Source: JACRCE01 sp038043305 (GTDB lineage: Bacteria; Desulfobacterota; GWC2-55-46). Taken from it: 9,853 nt of DNA. The stretch's first letter is position 1. Every line of letters begins with the position of its first letter. The notes under the pieces are model-generated. The model saw nothing but the letters and a program-made list of their open reading frames with translations, was not told where the DNA came from and made no database searches. The stretch is from contig JBBTCG010000188.1 of the NCBI GenBank assembly GCA_038043305.1, forward strand, positions 1 through 9,853. Direction: 5' to 3'. Below are positions 5,091 to 9,853 of the stretch, piece by piece. The position numbers were made by a program, and so were the translations under genes.

Positions 5091-6549
5091 TCACCCTGTT
5101 AACCCTCTCTTCCGGTCTTACCACGATGCTCTTATATTCGCTCACCACAACCTGCCCCGGCTTTGCGCCCTTTGGTTTTTTTACGTTCTTTGCCGTGCTG
5201 TAGATTACCTCGGCCTTTGTTGCGTCTTTGTTCTTGCTGTAGTACGCGGCTATGGCGGCGGCCTCCTCTATTGTTGATTGGTCGGCCTTTTTGCCGGCGG
5301 TTTTTATCAGGACGTGCGCCCCGGGACATCCCAAGGCGTGGAGCCATATGTCGTCGTCCTTTGCGTACTTTCTTACGATAAGGTCGTTGCCGGTTCCGCT
5401 CGTGCCGCGCAGTATGACAAAGCCGTGTTTTGATGTTACGCGGCGTATGGGTTCGGCGCGTCCATCCGGCGCGGCCTTCGGCCTCTCCGGCGCGCCCGGC
5501 CTGAGATACCAGGCCTCGATAAGCTCCTCTTCAAGCGCCTCAAGACTGGGCGCGTCAGAAGCAACGGCAAGCTCCCATTCGAGGCCGTTTATATATTTAA
5601 GCTCCTCTTGCGTCTCAGGGATGCGCCTGGCAAGGAGCGCAATTGCGGTCTTTGCCTTTTTTGCGCGTTTGAAATACTGCTCCACGTTTTCCTTCGCGTT
5701 CAAGCGGGCGTCGAGTTTTATGTCAATTGCCTCAGGCGGTATCCTTTCGTAGTCAGTTGCCGCTGCCGATGAAAGACCGCGCCTTTGATTGAGCCTGTTG
5801 TAGTTCGCGGCAAGTATCCTGCCTAACCGCTCGTGCCCAAGGTTTTCCTCAGAGCGCGTTTTGTCGGCGAAGAGGTTTTCAAGTCTCCTCGACGCCTTTT
5901 TTTTCGCGTCGTTAATTGCGCGTTTTAACCGGCTGCGTTCGGACGTTTCATCAAGGCCGGTTGAAAGGGAGGAGTAGTGTCTGTCAGCGGCCTCGTTCCA
6001 CGTCTCGCCTTCCAAGGGCGTGAGGCCTATATCTTCCGAGACAGGGGAGGCGGGGCATCGCGCCGGAGGCAGAGGGGAAAGGGGAAGCCCCGGAAAGACC
6101 GGCCTTATCGAATCGTGCGGGTCAAAGTATCTCAGCGCGTCGGCCACAAAGCCATGCTCATCAAGCAGTATGACGTTGGCCGACTTCCCGGTCAGCTCCG
6201 CAACAAGGGTAAAGCAGGAAGTAACTCCCTCTATGCGTCTTTTAAGATTGATCCGGACAATCCGCTCATCGGCGTTTTGTTCGACTCCGGTTATCATCGC
6301 GTCCTGAATACGGCTCCTCAGAAAGGCGCAAAAACGCGGCGGCACCGGCGGGTTTTCCGGCCTCTCGTTCGTAAGGTGCAGGCGGCAAAGCGATGGTTGC
6401 GTGGAGATGAGGAGCCTTACCTCGCCGCCTCTTGCGAATACGCGCAGCACGATATCCCTGCCCGTGGGCTCGTGTATCCGCGAGACCATGCCTCCGATAA
6501 GCCGCTCGTTCAATTCGAGGGCGATATGTTTTATCAACGCGGGGCGCAT
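5083..6549 (-). CDS. rqcH: NFACT-family ribosome quality-control protein (RqcH/Rqc2 homologue)
   Basis: RqcH binds obstructed 50S subunits and directs tRNA-Ala to add C-terminal alanine tails that mark stalled peptides for degradation; older annotation calls such proteins fibronectin-binding. Domains: NFACT-N at 1-155 (ELNERLIGGMVSRIHEPTGR, ...AELTGKSANVILLD, ...VFPG), a lysine/arginine-rich coiled coil (about 200-345), and NFACT-R (about 370-480) with DIWLHALGCPGAHVLIK, EEAAAIAAYYSK and VKKPKGAKPGQVVV. At 488 aa it is some 80 residues shorter than the Bacillus protein. The shortfall lies after residue 160, where the helix-hairpin-helix segment would be, so that domain looks absent. The Asp-Arg pair needed for tRNA recognition appears as E95-R96. 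The ATG at 6549 lacks a Shine-Dalgarno sequence. The 3' end is duplicated beyond vapC. Confidence 0.9.
   Translation of the reverse strand: MRPALIKHIALELNERLIGGMVSRIHEPTGRDIVLRVFARGGEVRLLISTQPSLCRLHLTNERPENPPVPPRFCAFLRSRIQDAMITGVEQNADERIVRINLKRRIEGVTSCFTLVAELTGKSANVILLDEHGFVADALRYFDPHDSIRPVFPGLPLSPLPPARCPASPVSEDIGLTPLEGETWNEAADRHYSSLSTGLDETSERSRLKRAINDAKKKASRRLENLFADKTRSEENLGHERLGRILAANYNRLNQRRGLSSAAATDYERIPPEAIDIKLDARLNAKENVEQYFKRAKKAKTAIALLARRIPETQEELKYINGLEWELAVASDAPSLEALEEELIEAWYLRPGAPERPKAAPDGRAEPIRRVTSKHGFVILRGTSGTGNDLIVRKYAKDDDIWLHALGCPGAHVLIKTAGKKADQSTIEEAAAIAAYYSKNKDATKAEVIYSTAKNVKKPKGAKPGQVVVSEYKSIVVRPEERVNRVID
5111..5187 (-). repeat. 77-bp direct repeat flanking vapBC, copy B (within rqcH)
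   Basis: The partner of the fragment at 4302-4377: identical over 76 positions, plus one extra base here. It lies in frame in rqcH, from N455 to about E480, eight codons before the stop. Past 5187 the two copies drift apart with small gaps (ACGTTCTTTGCCGTGCT here, ACGTTTTGTGCT in copy A), so the original duplication may have been slightly longer. Confidence 0.85.
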
Positions 6550-6550
6550 G

Positions 6551-6565
6551 GTGTCAGTATAACAC
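6551..6565 (-). promoter_or_regulatory. Possible rqcH -10 box with little or no leader
   Basis: On the - strand a TATACT hexamer (6561-6556) sits six bases before the rqcH ATG, so transcription would start at or next to the start codon. The box lies in an imperfect palindrome, GTGTTA-TAC-TGACAC. No good -35 lies 17 bases upstream, and no Shine-Dalgarno sequence exists. A leaderless mRNA is possible but not shown. Confidence 0.3.
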
Positions 6566-6657
6566 AGCGCCGCTTCCGGGTTAAAGGGGGCTTGTTCCCT
6601 GTACTCGCGTCTTGGAAGAAAGGCATGGAAAAAAATTTGCTAAACTCAAAAACCCTC

Positions 6658-6686
6658 TTGACAAGAAATCGGGGATGGTTTATTAT
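6658..6686 (+). promoter_or_regulatory. Near-consensus sigma70-type promoter upstream of the cytochrome complex
   Basis: TTGACA (perfect -35), a 17-base spacer, then TATTAT (one mismatch from TATAAT). The start of transcription would be near 6693. It points away from rqcH and towards the cytochrome gene, about 380 bases before that start codon. It is the best promoter match I found in the window. Confidence 0.72.
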
Positions 6687-6689
6687 TCA

Positions 6690-7074
6690 TCGCATTATTC
6701 GTCCTGTCATATCTTCCTACTAAGTTCGTAAAGTTGATCCTGCTGTAGTTTTGCAATACTATCTGAGGAAGCACAAAGGGGCAAAGGCGGCGAGGGCAGT
6801 AAACGGTCGTAGAGGCTTGTCAATCCGGTAAGGGTTAAATGGAACGGGTCGCATGAGCCGCCAATGAAGCCGGCAGCAAAGGTCACGGTTTACGCAGCAT
6901 CAGATAGCAGAGGGCGCGGTATTTGTTTCGTGCGCCGGGTATTGCAACGCGCAGGAAAAACGGTTCATATCCCCGTCTTCCCGCTAAGTAACATCCCCGT
7001 GCAGTAGTAGTTTATATTGTGCAAAAATACTGATTTCAGTATCAGGACGGTGCTTTCCCGTCCATCTCAGGAAC
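6690..7074 (+). other. Long untranslated stretch before the cytochrome gene
   Basis: No coding frame is convincing here. If the promoter at 6658-6686 is used, this is either a long 5' leader or a separate small RNA. Local structure: GGCGC (6913-6917) pairs with GCGCC (6932-6936). Two compact hairpins lie just before the gene: ATACTGA-TT-TCAGTAT (7027-7042) and GGACGG/CCGTCC (7045-7050 with 7058-7063). The second ends six bases before the AGGA that would serve as ribosome site. I compared it by eye with c-di-GMP, cobalamin, SAM, glycine and fluoride riboswitch signatures and found no match. Confidence 0.45.
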
Positions 7075-7590
7075 ATGAAAACCATTATTACGCTTGTCAT
7101 AATCGGGGTTATCGGAGCCGTATTCTTTGTTATCGGCTACGGGGTCAATGCCGCCTTTTTTTCGGACTTTACGCCTGAGCAGCCGATTGAGTTCAGCCAT
7201 AAGATTCACGCGGGTGATAACAAGATACCTTGCATGTACTGCCATATCTATGCCGAGCGCTCCGGCGTCTCCGGCGTTCCCAACGTTCAGCGCTGCATGG
7301 GGTGTCATAAGATAATCAAGACCGACTCCCCGCTTATTCAGAAGTTGACCGGGTATTGGGACAAAAAAGAGCCGATCCCGTGGGTAAAGGTCTACAACCT
7401 TCCCGACTACGTGCATTTTACTCACAAGAGGCACATAAAGGCCGGACTTGACTGCAAGCTGTGCCACGGAGACGTTGCCTCAATGGACAGGATTACAAAG
7501 GTTGCATCCCTGCAGATGGGCTGGTGTTTGAACTGCCACGCCAGCAGGGACGTTGTCAACGGCCAGGACTGTTGGACGTGTCATAAGTAA
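7075..7590 (+). CDS. Membrane-anchored pentahaem cytochrome c, ActA-like subunit of alternative complex III/Qrc family
   Basis: Carries electrons from the quinol-oxidising complex to periplasmic acceptors. The 171-residue protein starts with a hydrophobic helix (about 3-26) with no obvious cleavage site, so it is probably an anchored periplasmic cytochrome. Five CXXCH haem sites are present: C53-H57, C74-H78, C127-H131, C151-H155 and C166-H170. Candidate distal ligands are H42/H45 (FSHKIH) and H117/H120 (FTHKRH). The strings PIEFSHKIHAGDNKIPCMYC, IPWVKVYNLPDYVHF and LQMGWCLNC match the ActA pattern. Five haems fit ActA better than QrcA, which has six. The next gene, 35 bases on, is the molybdopterin-family subunit, supporting the complex assignment. 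The AGGA before the ATG is unusually close. Confidence 0.87.
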   Translation: MKTIITLVIIGVIGAVFFVIGYGVNAAFFSDFTPEQPIEFSHKIHAGDNKIPCMYCHIYAERSGVSGVPNVQRCMGCHKIIKTDSPLIQKLTGYWDKKEPIPWVKVYNLPDYVHFTHKRHIKAGLDCKLCHGDVASMDRITKVASLQMGWCLNCHASRDVVNGQDCWTCHK

Positions 7591-7625
7591 CACCGTAGGC
7601 GTATCTAACTAAGGACACCTGATAG

Positions 7626-9847
7626 ATGAAACGCAGAGAGTTTCTTAAATTCATAGGCGCTGGCGGCGTTGCCGCCGCGGCCGGATTCATCTTCGGCAGG
7701 ACGGGCAAGCCTCCGGGCGCAAAGCTCATGCCGGTGCTCATACCGGACGACAATATCACGCTTGGCCTCGCCAACTATTATTCGAGCCTCTGCACGCAGT
7801 GCGGCGCGGGTTGCGGCATACAGGTAAGGGTGATGGACGGCCGCGTAAAGAAGATAGAGGGCAACCCGGGCCATCCGGNNNNNNNNNNAAGCTGTGCGCC
7901 CTTGGTCAGGCAGGGGTGCAATCTCTTTATAATCCCGACAGGATAAAGACGCCTTTGAAACGCAGGGGCGAGAGGGGCACAGGCGACTACGTCGAGATTT
8001 CATGGGACGAGGCGCTTGCCGCCGTTGCCGTGAATCTTACTGAGCTTGAGAAACAAAAGAAGGCCGACAAGCTCTTTTTCCTCACCTCACCTCAGCGCGG
8101 ACAGCTGGCTCACTTGATGCGCGGCTTCATGTCAGCCATAGGCTCAACCAATATCCATGAGTATGAGCTCTTTCAGCACAGGAACCTTCAATATGCAAAC
8201 AAGGTCTCCATGGGGATTGACGGCCTGCCGTACTACGACATCGCCAACACACGGTATCTGCTCTCCTTTGGCGCGGATTTTTCCTCAACGTGGGCGTCGC
8301 CCGTTAACATGAGTTACGGCTACGGACAGATGCGTCAGGGCTCAAAAGGGCACAGGGGCAAATTGGTGCAGATAGAGCCGCGCATGTCCCTTACCGGCGC
8401 GAATGCCGACGAGTGGGTTCCGGCAAGGCCCGGCTCAGAGCCTATCCTTGCCTTGGCCATTGCTCACGCCATTATTGAAAAGGGCTGGTATAAGGGCGCG
8501 GACGCATCAGCGTGGCGCTCGGTACTTGGCAGGTATTCGCCAAAGGACGTTCAAGACCTGACGGACGTGCAAGCGGAGCGCGTCTATTCAATAGCAAAAG
8601 AGATAAGTTCCAATAAGCCAAGCATGGCCATTGGCGGCGACGGCCTCGCCTCTTATGACAACGGCGTATCGGGACACGTCGCCGTGAACATACTGAATCA
8701 TCTTATCGGCGCAAACGGCGCAATCGGCGGTGTGCTGCCAAACGACCACGACTCAGGCAAGACCGATTTCAAAAGGGGCATAGCGTCATTGAATCAGGCC
8801 GCTCTCTCAGGCAGCGTAAACGCGCTCATCGTGCATAACGCGAATCCGGTGTTTACGACCCCGACAACGGCAAAGACCGGAGAGGCGCTGAGGAAGATTC
8901 CGTTCATCGTGAGCCTTACCTCTATAATGGACGAGACGAGCGTATATGCCGACATAATACTTCCTATCCACACCGGCCTTGAGGACTGGGGGGACGACTC
9001 CCCTTCTACTGGCGTCGGTTTTCCGGTTCGCACCATGATGCAGCCGGTTGTGGCGCCGGTCTATGACACAAAAAGCGCGGGCGACATACTCCTTTCCGTT
9101 GCAAAGTCGCTCGGCGGGAAGAGCGATTCGTCTCTGAAAGCGCCAAGCTTTGCCCAGTACGTCAAGGATGCTTGGCGGGATAGGTACGCAAAGGACAGGG
9201 CAATGGCCTCAAGCGCGTTGACGTTCGAGGAGTTCTGGAACAACCTTCTCAAGAAGGGCGGTTGGTGGACTGATCAGGAGCCAAAGCGCAGGGGCATCAA
9301 CGTATCGGCTCAGGCCGTTGTGGCTCATCTGCCGCAGGGACAGTCCAAGTTCGACGGCAAGGATACCGATTATCCGTTGTACCTTGTGCTTTACCAGCAG
9401 CACGGCATAAGGGACGGCAGGGGCGCGAACCTTCCGTGGCTTCAGGAACTCCCTGACCCGACCACGACGGTCGTGTGGGGCAGTTGGGTTGATATAAACC
9501 CTTTGGCCGCCTCAAGGCTCGGCATAAAGGAGGGGGACCTCGTAACCGTGGAATCCCCTTACGGCAAGGTTACGCTTCCGGCGTATCTATATCCGGCGAT
9601 AAGGCCGGACACCGTGGCTATACCGATAGGACAGGGGCACAGCGCCTACGGAAGATTTGCAAGGAGCAGGGGGGTAAACCCGATAGAGATACTGCCCTTC
9701 AAGGAAGATGCGCGGAGCGGCGCGCTTGCCTTGAACGCCACCCGCGTAAGACTTGTCAAAGGCGGCAAGGGCAACATGGTCAAGATCGAAGGCTCCACAA
9801 AGGAGCTTGGAAGGGGCATCATCCAGACCGTTTCTTCAAAGGGATAG
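7626..9847 (+). CDS. Tat-exported molybdopterin-family subunit, ActB N-domain/QrcB-like (interrupted by assembly gap)
   Basis: Large periplasmic subunit of the quinol:acceptor complex begun by the preceding cytochrome. A twin-arginine signal (KRREFLKFIGAGGVAAAAG, residues 2-20) opens the protein. Three cysteines of an Fe-S site, C56, C59 and C63 (CTQCGAGC), lie before the ten-N gap; the fourth (KLCALGQAG) lies just after it in another apparent frame. Reading across the gap as one gene gives about 740 residues. FGADFSSTWASP, IEPRMSLTGANADEWVPARP and the C-terminal dinucleotide-binding-like domain (from about LVLYQQHGIRDGR) match the ActB/QrcB branch. No cysteine is seen after the fourth, so the ferredoxin-like domain fused in canonical ActB is missing and should be a separate gene. 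The stop is at 9845-9847; the six remaining bases start AGG, perhaps the next ribosome site. Confidence 0.87.
7879..7888. other. Assembly gap (10 N) inside the molybdopterin-family gene
   Basis: Ten undetermined bases split the gene into two apparent frames: 7626-7878 reads ...EGNPGHP, and from 7889 the frame is KLCALGQAG. Relatives usually have four residues (V-N-R-G type) between HP and KLCALGQAG. This would need 12 bases, of which one (G at 7878) is present, so the true gap is most likely 11 bases, or another number leaving remainder 2 on division by 3. The frame break is therefore an artefact rather than a mutation. Confidence 0.9.
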
Positions 9848-9853
9848 AGGCCG

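Noticed and set aside
5977..6723. 248-codon open frame antisense to rqcH
   Set aside because: Arg/Gly-rich composition, no ribosome site or recognisable motif, and it lies opposite the well-supported NFACT gene.
6740..6980. Purine-rich GCAAAGG-type strings suggesting a c-di-GMP or cobalamin riboswitch
   Set aside because: The conserved cores and tetraloop-receptor layout of those families could not be found in order.
7799..7890. Long + strand frame starting at 7799 as a separate gene or a true frameshift
   Set aside because: Before the gap this frame runs out of phase with the clear Tat signal/CTQCGAGC frame; the N run accounts for the shift.
1..9853. CRISPR array, rRNA, complete tRNA, integrase or IS transposase
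   Set aside because: No regularly spaced repeats, no cloverleaf and no recombinase motifs were found on either strand.

Overview
The window looks like draft-assembly sequence from a Gram-negative bacterium of the Desulfobacterota/Nitrospirota type. This placement is inferred from three things: a 6S RNA - 5-formyl-THF cyclo-ligase - RNase Y gene order, heavy use of AGG and ATA codons beside GC-rich third positions, and a multihaem cytochrome c / molybdopterin-family respiratory complex. I could not test it against a database. A run of ten N at 7879-7888 marks a scaffold gap.

Region 1 (1-2945, + strand) is housekeeping: a 6S RNA (about 57-250), a repeat-rich spacer, fthC (folate C1 salvage) and rny (membrane-anchored RNase Y), closed by a strong hairpin. 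Three copies of a hairpin-forming repeat of about 50-65 bp lie on either side of the 6S RNA gene and its spacer.

Region 2 (2946-4300) is accessory. A secreted protein of unknown function with a BamE/SmpA-like C-terminus (- strand) faces a 56-residue ribbon-helix-helix regulator (+ strand). Between them are four 9-bp repeats and a palindrome that look like an operator. GC-rich palindromic repeats fill the spacers on both sides.

Region 3 (4262-6549, - strand) holds rqcH (an NFACT protein of ribosome rescue), followed downstream by a vapBC toxin-antitoxin pair (AbrB-type antitoxin, PIN toxin). The pair is bracketed by a 77-bp near-perfect direct repeat. One copy is inside the 3' end of rqcH and the other, truncated and frameshifted, lies just past vapC. 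This is the footprint of a cassette that entered at the 3' end of rqcH and duplicated or replaced part of it, and it is the most interesting signal in the window.

Region 4 (6658-9853, + strand) begins with a near-consensus sigma70-type promoter, then an untranslated stretch of about 380 bases. It then encodes a membrane-anchored pentahaem cytochrome c (ActA-like) and a Tat-exported molybdopterin-family protein (ActB N-domain/QrcB-like). These are the first two subunits of an alternative complex III/Qrc-type quinol:cytochrome oxidoreductase. The Fe-S and NrfD-like subunits would be expected just beyond the right edge.
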